From Phytoseiulus persimilis (taxonomy: Eukaryota > Arthropoda > Arachnida > Mesostigmata > Phytoseiidae), in NCBI GenBank assembly GCA_037576195.1, contig CM075104.1:3912775-3976774 (forward strand): DNA of 64,000 bases, in the 5' to 3' direction. The notes under the pieces were generated by a model. That model was not told where the DNA came from. It did not search any database and was given only the letters and a program-made list of their open reading frames with translations. Shown piece by piece: positions 12,898-22,402 of the stretch. A program made the translations under genes and the position numbers. Each line of letters opens with the position of its first letter. Position 1 is the first letter of the stretch.

Positions 12898-13722
12898 CTC
12901 AGTGTGCTCGCTGAACGAATAGATGTTGATAGATTTATGTGATGCTCTCTGAGAGAAGCAGACGATCTTATGCTGCCGCGTGTACGCGCGTTGGTGGCCG
13001 AAGACATCGGGATCATTCTTGTCGTATCGACGGCTCTCGCTGAACTGCGTGACGTCCATAAAAATTCCACAGATGCATGCCGAACGTACGCCGAACGGCT
13101 ATGGAGAGCTTGATCGTACCGTAAACGAACAATTGAGATCAATGCGGGATGGAGAGGTATCGAATATGCGGCAAGTTCAGGCACCTGCCGTTCCATCATG
13201 GAGGCCAGTCGGAAGTTGAGAATAATCACATGAGATGAGGTGGTACACAAGGAACTCGTTTCAACGATCGATATCCTCGAAACAACGAACCGTTCTCATC
13301 CGTCCGCTTGGCCGACCTCTTCCATCGAAGAATGGGAAGCCTCTAGTCATGACTGAATTCCAACTGAGTGGGCTGCTCCACTTGACTCCCTAGACACGAA
13401 ACTCTATTGTATCAGAGGGCTTCGCTCGTCATTGAGAGACTGGAACTCTGATGCAAAGTTTGAGCTGACCGACATAAGATTTGACTTTTCGTTTATGAAG
13501 CGAGCTTCCGTCATGAGCAATTATGGCTCGGAACATTTGACTCCGTTGGGTTCGTCCGTTCGGTCTAGGAGGGGAAGACGGATCCCTTTGTTTATATCGC
13601 ATGAAGTTTTTGTATAAACCGCTGGAAGTGGATTGAGCTTTGAGTATCATAGAGCAGTCGGTATTCAGTCAACCGCACTCCCTGCTACGTGCATAGCCGT
13701 GCTCAAGCCGACCGTGTCGACC

Positions 13723-13965
13723 ATGAAAGTCATTTTTTTGTTCACTCTCCTTGTGCTCCTTTGCCTGGTCAACGAGAGCGTCGGGAAACCGTTCTTCCTC
13801 ACCGCCATGCTCATCAAGAAGAAGATAGAAGCTGGTTTCCTGTTGAAAAATGTGGCAAAGCTGGCTCCAGTCGCCGATCAATCGATGGCACACAGCACTC
13901 AATCGAGTGACTCCGGAGGGAGCTGGAGCGCTGAAGCTTCGACCAGTCATCCGACATCCTCTTGA
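13723..13965 (+). CDS. Secreted peptide family, copy 1
   Basis: An 80-residue single-exon protein. It starts MKVIFLFTLLVLLCLVNESVG, a clear signal peptide, followed by a lysine-rich hydrophobic segment (FFLTAMLIKKKIEAGFLLK) and a serine/threonine-rich tail. The leader and the first part of the mature region match copies 2 (15255) and 3 (19377) on the same strand, so these are tandem duplicates. Copy 1 is the most divergent because its C-terminus is replaced by the Ser-rich tail. There are no cysteines after the leader, so it is not a disulfide-type defensin. Possible roles are a linear antimicrobial or venom/saliva-type peptide, or a structural secretion; the sequence alone does not decide. 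A TATAAA lies at 13613 and AATAAA at 14005. Confidence 0.75.
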   Translation: MKVIFLFTLLVLLCLVNESVGKPFFLTAMLIKKKIEAGFLLKNVAKLAPVADQSMAHSTQSSDSGGSWSAEASTSHPTSS

Positions 13966-14004
13966 AAATCTCCTTGAATCTGTGTACTGATGTCCTAGGA
14001 GTCA

Positions 14005-14010
14005 AATAAA
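14005..14010 (+). other. Poly(A) signal, peptide copy 1
   Basis: AATAAA about 40 bases after the stop codon, in the context GTCAAATAAA, which is also found after copy 3. Confidence 0.65.
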
Positions 14011-14141
14011 GGTTCTCTGGTTGTGAAGTGCATATTTTTCTTGCATCATTGAGCTTCATGAGTATTTGTTTTTTCCATTCTACTGTGGGTTCAAATTCGT
14101 GGCCGTCAGTACGAGTCAAGGCACTCGAGGCCGGAATATGG

Positions 14142-14163
14142 CCCCTCCCCCCTCCCCCCCCCC
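14142..14163 (+). repeat. C-rich homopolymer tract
   Basis: Runs of C broken by single T residues. It is a low-complexity tract with no other signal. Confidence 0.8.
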
Positions 14164-15149
14164 TGGGTATTCCATCGACTCGAAGGAGACGAATCTTGTT
14201 TCTCGGTCAAATGTCGTCAGTCCATTTTGCAACTCTCGTATCGACATCAGTGATGTGACAAGATGTCTGCCCCTCAGGAGTCAGTGGTTCTTATTCTATG
14301 CATCCCTTTTCCTCGTCTCCCAGCCAGGAAACTCTTCGGCCAGGAACGGTCTGGCAAATTGCCCCAATGGCCTGGATTAGAATTTAGAGCTCATCTCCGC
14401 AGTGAATCACCCTTGGCAGCAGTCTCATTGGTTGTGCGTGCGGAAAAGGAACTCGCTCAGATTCGAAAAATCCGAGAAGGGGCAGAGATCAGCTTTCCTC
14501 AGGGGCTCAGTGTGGGAAGATTGACAATAATAGTGTAGTTCGTTGTGAAGCCGATCGTTCGATTAAACGACGTCATGAGATTCTCCTAGATTCCGTGACG
14601 GCACAAAGTCATCGAGCTGAGAAATGTACCGACAACGTGATTCTGATAAATCGATTGACAGTTATTGTTATGGAGTAATTACTACCAGAGTTATCGATTC
14701 CGCCGCTGTCCGAATTCTGATATTCAGATGATCAACTGGTGTTCAAGGCTCACGGTGAGTCCGCGCAATAGCGAACAGGACATGCGATCTGCATTCGAGA
14801 TGACTTTTCATTGCTGAAGCGGGGCGTGAGCAATCACACAACTCAATCGAAACTAACATCGTGCATAACTCCCCGACTCCATCTAAAGCGAATTCCCGCG
14901 GAGGATCAGAGGCTCGAAGAGCGACGCGGAAGATAATCACCTCATGCTTGAGGGAGGTTAAACACCCCGGTCAGTGGCGGCCTCCCCCACCCCTGCCCAG
15001 AATGTGATCATGAGGGAGGTCGTCATCGTTGAGAAGATTAGTTGCTGATGAGGCCGAAATCAGAAGATATGATGTCCTCCCCACATCAAGAAATTGCGAC
15101 GGAGTGAACTCTTGCCAGAATCATGTGTCGCTGCAGAGATCGCCAGGAA

Positions 15150-15185
15150 ATAAAAGCCGCGGACTCGATCACTGAAATCATTCAG
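15150..15185 (+). promoter_or_regulatory. Core promoter of secreted peptide copy 2
   Basis: An ATAAAAG TATA-like box at 15150-15156 is followed 33 bases later by AATCATTCAGCTCT, containing a TCAG initiator at 15182. The same two elements with the same spacing precede copy 3, and the 5' leader between initiator and ATG is also conserved. This supports a real, shared transcription start. Confidence 0.65.
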
Positions 15186-15254
15186 CTCTAAGCATCTCAT
15201 CCAGTGAACTTGACTCGAAGTGATCAACCACTCCTCCAAACAACAAAGCCAACC

Positions 15255-15464
15255 ATGAAGCTCATCGTCTTCTTCGCTCTATTCGCCTTCATCTGCCTCA
15301 TCCAGGAAGCTACCGGATCCCCGCTCTTGATCCCAGCCCTGCTCGTCAAGAAGGGAATCTTGGCCAAAAAACTCATCGTGAAGAAAGCAGCCCACGGTTT
15401 ATTCAGAAAGAAGCTGATCGGCGCAAAACTTGTCAAGAAGGCTACACATGTATTCCTCGGCTGA
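15255..15464 (+). CDS. Secreted peptide family, copy 2 (short cationic form)
   Basis: A 69-residue single-exon protein. The signal peptide MKLIVFFALFAFICLIQEATG is followed by a cysteine-free mature peptide of about 48 residues that is rich in lysine, leucine, isoleucine and alanine (LLIPALLVKKGILAKKL, then KKLIGAKLVKKA). The spacing of lysines suggests an amphipathic helix. The phrase LIGAKLVKKA occurs once here, whereas copy 3 has the related GLVGAKLV unit repeated about eleven times. The ATG is chosen because it begins the leader shared with copies 1 and 3. Function is unknown; a membrane-active or structural secreted peptide is an inference from composition. Confidence 0.82.
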   Translation: MKLIVFFALFAFICLIQEATGSPLLIPALLVKKGILAKKLIVKKAAHGLFRKKLIGAKLVKKATHVFLG

Positions 15465-15528
15465 ACATGGAAGCTCGTGAGCTCAGCGGCGTCTGATCTC
15501 TATGTTCGTGAACATACCCTGATAGTCA

Positions 15529-15534
15529 ATAAAA
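15529..15534 (+). other. Poly(A) signal, peptide copy 2
   Basis: AATAAA in AGTCAATAAAATTGTTG, closely matching the sequence after copy 3. Confidence 0.7.
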
Positions 15535-15827
15535 TTGTTGCCATCTTTGTTACCGAATTCGTCATATTATTCTTATCTTCCAACAGGCTAAGCGATGCTT
15601 AAGCCCGAGGAGCGTTTGTTGCGTACCCGGTACTTCCGATCCATTGACTGAATCATGGATCAGAATGATCAGCTGGTCTCTTCGAGCGCTGCCAACAGGA
15701 GGGACCCTTTGCGCTCCAGTTGAATCGCTTGCCAAATCCGAGAGTGAGTTCTCCGAAAGCTCAGGCCACAACTCGTTCGATTTTTCTCGTCAGTATGAGC
15801 TGGACCCTTGCAGTTTCCAAGAAAGTA

Positions 15828-16047
15828 CCCCGAGGATCTGTTTGAAGCCTGTTCCGTCCTTTCATTGCCTCGGAACCTCGAGCGGCGTTTCCTCGGCTCG
15901 ATGGGGCAGCTTCCAATCCCTTGCAACTTCGCCACAGAACACCGGCTGGCCGCAGCTTTGGCCAAGAATCAGCTCTTGCGCGGGGAACGTTTCAAGGCAC
16001 ATCTACAAGATATCAGCTGGAGTGTGGTCGAGCGAAAGGCGTGCTGA
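15828..16047 (+). CDS. Possible exon, unidentified
   Basis: A plus-strand frame after a TTGCAG acceptor-like site encodes about 73 residues, including FPRKYPEDLFEACSVLSLPR and RLAAALAKNQLLRGERFKAH, then a stop. It reads like an ordinary soluble protein. No homologous family is recognised and no partner exon is certain; another protein-like stretch lies at about 16600-16735. The interval between peptide copy 2 and the Tigger element is otherwise empty. Confidence 0.2.
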
Positions 16048-17121
16048 CAATGAGCGAAAGTGCCAAAGCTGAAGACGTACCGAACAGCTGCCAGATAAGG
16101 AGGCTGGAACTGTTGCCCTGTAGCTCGATAGAGAAGCATCGAGCTATGAAACGCGTGAGACGCTGCAACTTCCTGTGATGCCAGAGGGCTGGATAATCTG
16201 CTCCGGCATCTTTCTGAAACAGAATGGGAACCATGAAGGCCACTTTCTTAGCAAGTTCGAGAGCGCTGCGGGGCCAAGAGAGCTGACATTCTGGACTCCC
16301 CATCTTGACAACGTTCTCTTGGAAATGCAAACTGCCTTCGTGCTACGGGTGGCCATGAGCTTCCGATCATGTCGCTACTCATACTCGCAGAAAATTAGTT
16401 ATCGAACAGATGCCCCTCAAAATTGTTTCAATGCGCTTCCTACCCCACTTCGGAATAGATTCCGAATCGGAGATATCCCCTTGATGATGGATGACTTGTC
16501 AAAAGCCTCCCAGGTTCCGAACCAACTCCCCTCTTGCCATCACAGGGCGAAGAATGATTTCGTTCTGCCTCGTACGATTCGTAGCAAGCTAACTTGACGC
16601 TGTCGAAGTCTCTGCATCGAAGAGTGCTTCACTTTCTCGTTGAGTACTTGCGATGCCTACTAAGCAGTATCGACAGCCACGACCAATGGAATCATGTCAT
16701 TGGACATATGGACGACTCACGCTTGTGAATTGAGAAATTAATTCTTTTTTCTGGCGCTCGCCAGCATCCACCTGCCGGACGCCTCGACTGGCGACCGCTC
16801 AAGAGACTCGGCGACGGTGTTCTGATGTCGAGAACGCCGCTCGCGACTCCACTATCCCTTGCTTTTATTGTAGAGAAACAATGATGCATATTGGGAGCCC
16901 AGGACAAAAATAGTTGGTTACGTTCGTTTGCATCCCTACTCACATAATCCGCGAATCCCTGAGATAGGCGTTGAATTATGTTGAGACACATCAATCCAAT
17001 CAAGAACCCATGTCGGGAGATTCCGGCGAGAGCTCAGGACTTCTCGATTCTCAGATTTTGGAATCGAGATTTAAGGCTCGGAACCCGTTACCCGATGTCT
17101 TTCGTGGAAGCCTTCGGAATA

Positions 17122-18731
17122 CAGTAGGGTCTCGGACATTCATCGCTTCCGATTTTCCCTAGTCGGCATGAATTTTTCCCGGGTGATTTCAGAGTCCCGC
17201 CAATATAGCCTTAGAACCAGTTCTGAACCGTCAAGCGTTTTGAATCGTCCCACGGTTTTTGCGGAGAGGGTCGAGGCATGAATTCCAACGAAGAGGTCTC
17301 CAGAGTACCGAGCACAACGGTACTTCCGGAAAGATTTCGAACTGCGAGTGCAATCAGCAACTAGGGCTCCCCCATTTCAGAACGCTGGTCATGGTCACAG
17401 TTCCTCAAGCAGGAGGCAAACCATAACCTTCAGGGAGAAGTTGGACATTTTGAAGCGTCACGACCAAGGGCAGAAGGTCTCCGCAATAGCGCCGGCACTC
17501 AGAATGAGTCGAACGACCATGTCCTCGATCATTCGCGACAGAAAACGGATCTTGGAACACGTGTTACTGGACGCCCCCGTAATGGAACCCAACATCATCA
17601 CCAAGCGACGCGGGAAAATCTACGATGAAATGGAGGAGCTCCTCTTTCTCTGGAGGGAGAAGGCTTTCCGCGATCGGGTCCCTCTCAGCAGAAGCATGAC
17701 TCAAGAAAAAGCCCGATCATTGTTCAATACAGGGAGTTCACCGCGAGCGCGAGTTGGTTCATGCGATTCAAGGAGCGTCGGGGTCTCCACAACATCAAGA
17801 TACAAGGGGAGTGCGCGTCCTCCGATCATGCGGCAGCTGCGAAATTCCCGGAGACCCCCAACGAGACCATCAGGGAAAATGTCGACGAAACCGCTTTGTG
17901 TTGGAAGGAGAGAACAATGCCTGGCTTCAAATACTCCAATGATTCGGAAGTTCATGATTTGGAGAAGAAAGTCACTCTGCGTGAATTCTGGGGAAACTAT
18001 CACATGTACAAGGCCGTCCGCAACGTGGGTCGAGCTTGGAACGAGGTATCGAAGCAGTGTCTCAACAGGTCCTGGGGTTAGATATGTCCTCAATTCTATC
18101 TCTCTCGTGGCGAGCAACCTGATGAAGAAGAAGCGATCGCCGATGTGGTCAGGATGAGTGACATTCTTCAGATGAGACAAGATGAGGACGATTTCATCGA
18201 GCTCTTGGGCACCGATGAAGAGCTCCCCTCTGATGGGGAGTTGATGAATTTCCTCGACGACTCCATCGAAAACGAAGCGAGTGCTGGTGAATCAGAAAGT
18301 AAGCGACGAGACTTCCGCATGAAAGAGATGCGGGAAAGATTTTCCCTCCTCGATCGAGCCTGTCTCTTTTCGAGGACATGGACCCTGAGCCGCAACGATT
18401 TACGAAGTTTATGAGCATAATAAAGGACGCCCTGACACCGTATCACGCTATTCTAGAGGAGAAAGAGAGGCAGACCAAACAAACCAAGATCAACAGCTTC
18501 TTCGTCCCTAGCAGGAAAGCTTGAAATGAAAACCGTTGAGTTCCTGATTCGATAGTTCCCTGTGTAGAGAATGAGTATCGCTCGGGAACGTAGTTTGATC
18601 ACATAAAACTCTGATCATCGGATAAAGAAGAGTTCTCCGGAGGCAATAGACGGGGGTCTCGACTCACGTCGTTCTGCGACTTACGTCGCTCAGTCCGGCA
18701 CCAATTACCGACGTAGGTCGAGACTCTACTG
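17122..18731 (+). mobile_element. Decayed Tigger (pogo-type Tc1/mariner) DNA transposon
   Basis: An element of about 1.6 kb. The left end reads TA-CAGTAGGGTCTCG and the right end, read inwards on the other strand, CAGTAGAGTCTCG, which is a 12 of 13 match typical of pogo/Tigger terminal inverted repeats. The left side keeps the TA target dinucleotide; the right flank begins TTA, so one target base seems to have changed. The right sub-terminal region also contains an imperfect inverted repeat (GTCTCGACTCACGTCG near 18657 against CGACGTAGGTCGAGAC near 18711). It sits between peptide copies 2 and 3 and explains part of the larger gap between them. Confidence 0.8.
17348..18524 (+). pseudogene. Tigger transposase remnant with deleted DDE core
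   Basis: The N-terminal pipsqueak-like helix-turn-helix is clear (FREKLDILKRHDQGQKVSAI and RMSRTTMSSIIRDRK), followed by a CENP-B-type second DNA-binding region. After a change of frame near 17735 comes RFKERRGLHNIKIQGECAS and then NVDETALCWKE, which carries the first catalytic aspartate. From there the sequence jumps to the C-terminal tail (KKVTLREFWGNYHMYKAV, NVGRAWNEVSKQCLN). The stretch that should hold the second and third catalytic acids is missing. Frame changes separate the tail from the end (FEDMDPEPQRF to NSFFVPSRKA, stop at 18524). It has no ATG at the expected start. It is a non-autonomous, dead copy. Confidence 0.85.
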
Positions 18732-19271
18732 TTAACGTATTCTGCGTCTTCGTTCTCAGTTCGTGAGCCCGATCTGGGGTTCCCGAAGATCTCGGAATCG
18801 GTTCAGGCCGATCTCATCAATCCATTACTCATTAGTGTTTGCTCTATGTTATTGGCTTGTTTTTCACATTCTTTCGTATTCGAAGGTGGGTGATCGGTCT
18901 CGTGGGCGGCCGAAGACACATGTCCCCTGACCTGATGATACGCTTAATTCTGATTCGAGAGACACCCATGCCCACGGATCAGAAATTGATGACCCCATCT
19001 AATGAGACTGGCAGGTCCACTAGGAGTTCACTACACAGATTTGACTTTTTTGATTGCTCCAAGTCACCCTGAGTTCCGCAAAAACGAGTCTCACCGACCA
19101 TATGGAGTGCAATTAGAATCGTTAATGGGGAACTCCCTTCCTCGAAACAATGCGAAAGCAAGAGCCTGAACCCACCCTCGTTGAAAACGAGCCCCGGCGA
19201 GCCACACTAGCTGAGGCTCTGAACTCTTTCCTGAGTCTCTCGCACCACTCGAAAGTGAGCTCCTCGGATGG
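18732..19271. other. Interval upstream of peptide copy 3, nothing found
   Basis: No gene or repeat is seen between the transposon and the promoter of peptide copy 3. Confidence 0.5.
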
Positions 19272-19307
19272 ATAAAAGGTGCGGACCTAGCTCTCCAAAT
19301 CATTCAG
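19272..19307 (+). promoter_or_regulatory. Core promoter of secreted peptide copy 3
   Basis: ATAAAAG at 19272-19278 is followed 33 bases later by AATCATTCAGCTCT with the TCAG initiator at 19304. Spacing and sequence are the same as before copy 2. Confidence 0.65.
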
Positions 19308-19376
19308 CTCTCAGCATTCAATCGAGTAAACTTGACTTGAAGTGAACTACCAGTTCTCCAACCAACCACATCAACC

Positions 19377-19889
19377 ATGAAGGTCATCGCTGTGTTCGCC
19401 CTCTTCGTCGTCCTCTGCCTGATCCAGGAGTCCACCGCATCGCATCTCCTAGGCCCTGCACTGCTGCTCAAGAACGGAATCGTCGCCAAAACCCTCCTTC
19501 TGAAGAAAGCGTCGGTGCTGGGAACGGGTCTGGTTGGCGCAAAACTCGTAGGATCGGGCCTGGTTGGCGCAAAACTCTTGGGAACGGGCCTGGTTGGCGC
19601 AAAACTCGTAGGATCGGGCCTGGTTGGCGCAAAACTCGTAGGATCGGGCCTGGTTGGCGCAAAACTCTTGGGAACGGGTCTGGTTGGCGCAAAACTCGTA
19701 GGATCGGGCCTGGTTGGCGCAAAACTCTTGGGAACTGGTCTGGTTGGCGCAAAACTCGTAGGAACGGGTCTGGCCGGTGCCAAGCTGGTGGGAGCCAAGG
19801 TGGTGGGCGCTAAGCTGTTGGGAACCAAGCTCGTCGGAGCTAAGCTGCTGGGAGCCAAGCTCATCAAGAAGGCCCTCCTCCTCGGCTAG
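19377..19889 (+). CDS. Secreted peptide family, copy 3, with decapeptide repeat array
   Basis: A 170-residue single-exon protein. The signal peptide MKVIAVFALFVVLCLIQESTA is followed by a segment shared with copy 2 (LLGPALLLKNGIVAKTLLLKK). Residues 49-138 are nine decapeptides of the form G-T/S-G-L-V-G-A-K-L-V/L. Two or three looser units follow (GAKVVGAKLL, GTKLVGAKLL), then the family ending LGAKLIKKALLLG. The mature protein lacks cysteine and acidic residues and carries about one lysine every ten residues. The repeat looks like an in-place expansion of the single LIGAKLV motif of copy 2. Gly/Leu/Lys repeats occur in glycine-rich antimicrobial peptides and in silk or glue-like secretions; I cannot decide between these. 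Its own TATA box, initiator and AATAAA suggest that it is expressed. Confidence 0.82.
   Translation: MKVIAVFALFVVLCLIQESTASHLLGPALLLKNGIVAKTLLLKKASVLGTGLVGAKLVGSGLVGAKLLGTGLVGAKLVGSGLVGAKLVGSGLVGAKLLGTGLVGAKLVGSGLVGAKLLGTGLVGAKLVGTGLAGAKLVGAKVVGAKLLGTKLVGAKLLGAKLIKKALLLG
19521..19790 (+). repeat. 30-bp coding tandem repeat, nine units
   Basis: Nine in-frame 30-bp units share the core CTGGTTGGCGCAAAACTC. Two unit types interleave: one continues GTAGGATCGGGC and the other TTGGGAACGGG. Copies of one type are nearly identical even at silent positions, which indicates recent duplication or gene conversion inside the array. The last unit begins to diverge (CTGGCCGGTGCCAAG). Confidence 0.92.
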
Positions 19890-19963
19890 ACGTGAATGAT
19901 CACGTCGAATTCGTTACTCTGTGTCGATTGATGTAAGCCCGAGTGGGCCCAATCGAAAAGTCA

Positions 19964-19969
19964 AATAAA
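19964..19969 (+). other. Poly(A) signal, peptide copy 3
   Basis: AATAAA in AGTCAAATAAATTGTTGTG, matching the sequence after copy 2. Confidence 0.7.
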
Positions 19970-22169
19970 TTGTTGTGTTCTTCGTTACCGAAAACTCTCT
20001 GATTTTTCCAACTTAGGTGGTGTGAACATGAACATCAAGAACCTGATTACTCCTCGATATGAAGCCCGGGAGAAGCTAGAAGCCGTGCTCAATCGGATAT
20101 TTCTCCCGACACTCTGGGGAATGTCCGACGGCACATTACGATTTTTGTCGATGACAATCCCTCGCGCATTTCCTAGTCGCGTTCGGGCTGATTCGGACGC
20201 TGTGTCGTGCTCCAGTTTCTGAAACTTCCGATTTCACCTCCGACCCTCCAGGGCTGTGTCGTGGTTAAGCCGTACCAATCGATTGATCAGCTGATGAGCC
20301 GTAACCACAATATCGGGGAACGCCGGCATCACCGGCGTAGCCGGTCCAGTTTAGATCACTGATGCCGTCAGATGGAATGAAAGCCCTTCTCGCCGACGAC
20401 GCCTTTTTCTCTCCAGATTCTATGGCTAAGAAAGCAGTCCCTTTCAGCCGCCGGCCATTACAGAAGCTCGTTGCGCACGTTTCAGCGCTTGTCAATGCCT
20501 GGAACGGCATTCCGCTCACAGAGGCTATTCGGCGAGAGCGTCAGAGGAAGAGCTCATTAAACAATTAGTGTCATTCCTCGATAGGGTTCAGTGCGTGAGA
20601 TCGATACTTGGTTGGCCCTCCGAAATCAGTGGGGCCGCCATCCGAACCCGCGCTGGTCGTCTCAGTGTCTGGAAGTGAGTCCAGCGGCAGGAACTCCGCG
20701 AGCGTAAGTTGCGTTCTCATAGATTTCTCCCGGGTCGTTCGAAGAGGAACGATCAGACACCGTCGGCGCGTGCGACGTCTTCGCGCGGTCCGTCAGCTGC
20801 TGTGAATCTTTGCCGGCCGATGCTCCCCGTACGAGCGAATCGAGTCCACTTTGGAATCAATTAAGCGAGACTGGGGAACTCTCTTTCGAGGCTCGCTGTC
20901 GAACACCGCAATATCTGGCGGCAGAGTTTTTCTTCCAACCGCACTCGTCAGTGGAAGTGCTCCCGATGTTGTGTTTGCCGGCGTTGGAAAGATCCTTTCA
21001 AAAGCCAGCCGTTTAGAGGTGAGTGACAGGTGGATTTGACGCGGCTCCCCTGTCCCCATGGGAACATGGCGGGCTGAGACACGCGCGAGGTGCTAACTGC
21101 AGCGGCAATTTTCCCTTACCTTCTTTCTCATCTGTCTCGCCCGGTGACGTCGTCGTCGTTTTCATCTTCTGTCGCCCGTGTGAAGACCCTCTCCCTTCTT
21201 GGTGGTAAGGTACTGTTGTACTTCTTGTGTGAATCGTCTTCCGAAACCAGCGAACGGTACTTCGGCTTTCTCCGGGCAGAGTTCGATTTCCCCCGGCCAA
21301 AAGCGAAACCGCTGGTGACGACAGTAGTTCCGAGTCCGGTCTCGTGCTCTCGGAGCGTTCGCGTCGTTCCGGCCCGGATACGTATCCGGGAGTGTCCGGT
21401 CTGCGGGAGGACCGGAGTCGGGCGATCCCGGGTTCGAGAGACCCCCGTGTGGTTTGCTCGGAGTTCAGATGTGATGTGACAAATGGACGAAACCTGTGCG
21501 TTGCTCGTTCGTGCCTGGGCAGTATCGATGCGTGCGCGATTGATTCAAGCTCTAGTTCACTCAATGTGATGGTGTCGAAATGGAGCCTGTCGATAGCAAA
21601 GTCGTGAGCCATCTCTACGTGGAGCCGGAGAGCGGCAAAGCGCATTACTCAACAGTAATAAGGTAAAATAGAGACGGCGGCTGCTCTTCGCGGGGGTTAT
21701 CATATTCTAGTGCATTATGTGACCTGTTGCTCACAGTGTGAACTCTGACCTCGACTCGTCGTATAATGATGATTCTGTGATGCGTGGGCCTTCATTTGAA
21801 AAGAACCGGTATCAAGCTACCGCAGTGATTGTGCACCGGACAACAATCCGACCTCCGGGATACCGTCCATGTCGCTCGTTGTTGTCAGCGGGTTTCCATG
21901 TCACATCTCAGATTGAAAGGAAATAGGAAAACGTTCATCCCACTTTCCGGCACGCCAATGATTGACACGTAGGGCTCATTGAGCAAAGCCGGGATACCTG
22001 TAATTCCCGCTGGCGTGAAACTGGAGTGAAGCTCGGCCGTGATCTGACACGGTGGTTTCACCCCGCCCTCGCACCGGATATTCCCCGATTCCGGAGCGTC
22101 ACTTTCCTCGCGCGCCGGAAACACGAAGAAAACCACCCTATTTTGATTTTTCTCCGACTCACTAATCAG

Positions 22170-22402
22170 CTGCGAGCTCGGGTACAGGAACATTCCCACG
22201 GAACGATAAGGACGGAGCTTTTGTTTCACCAGACTTGTTGGCTGGCGCACCTTGGAAGCTCCCCAGACGTTGGCTCGGATTTCCTCTTGCGGTCTCAGAC
22301 GCACCATTGGTCGTCGTCTTTCCGGCTCAGGAAAGTTTCGGAGTTGGAGAAGTCAAGATTTCGCTGTTCAGCAACATTCCAGGACAACAGGATAGAGAGC
22401 CG
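22170..22402 (+). CDS. Candidate internal exon, unidentified
   Basis: The stretch is bounded by a good acceptor (pyrimidine tract, ACTAATCAG) and a possible donor (CCG|GTAACG). The open frame includes PLAVSDAPLVVVFPAQESFG and VGEVKISLFSNIPGQQ, with alternating hydrophobic residues like beta strands. A minus-strand frame overlapping it (22307-21885) also looks protein-like (RVVFFVFPAREESDA), so strand is uncertain. No family is recognised. Confidence 0.2.

Noticed and set aside
19304-19867. 187-codon proline-rich open frame (repeats of FAPTRPDPTS) antisense to peptide copy 3
   Set aside because: It is the automatic mirror of the 30-bp repeat: a stop-free repeat stays open on the other strand. 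It has no signal peptide, promoter or poly(A) signal of its own, whereas the plus strand has all three.
21013-21645. 210-codon minus-strand frame
   Set aside because: It is GC-rich and Ser/Arg/Pro-heavy, has no domain, and is matched by open plus-strand frames over the same bases.
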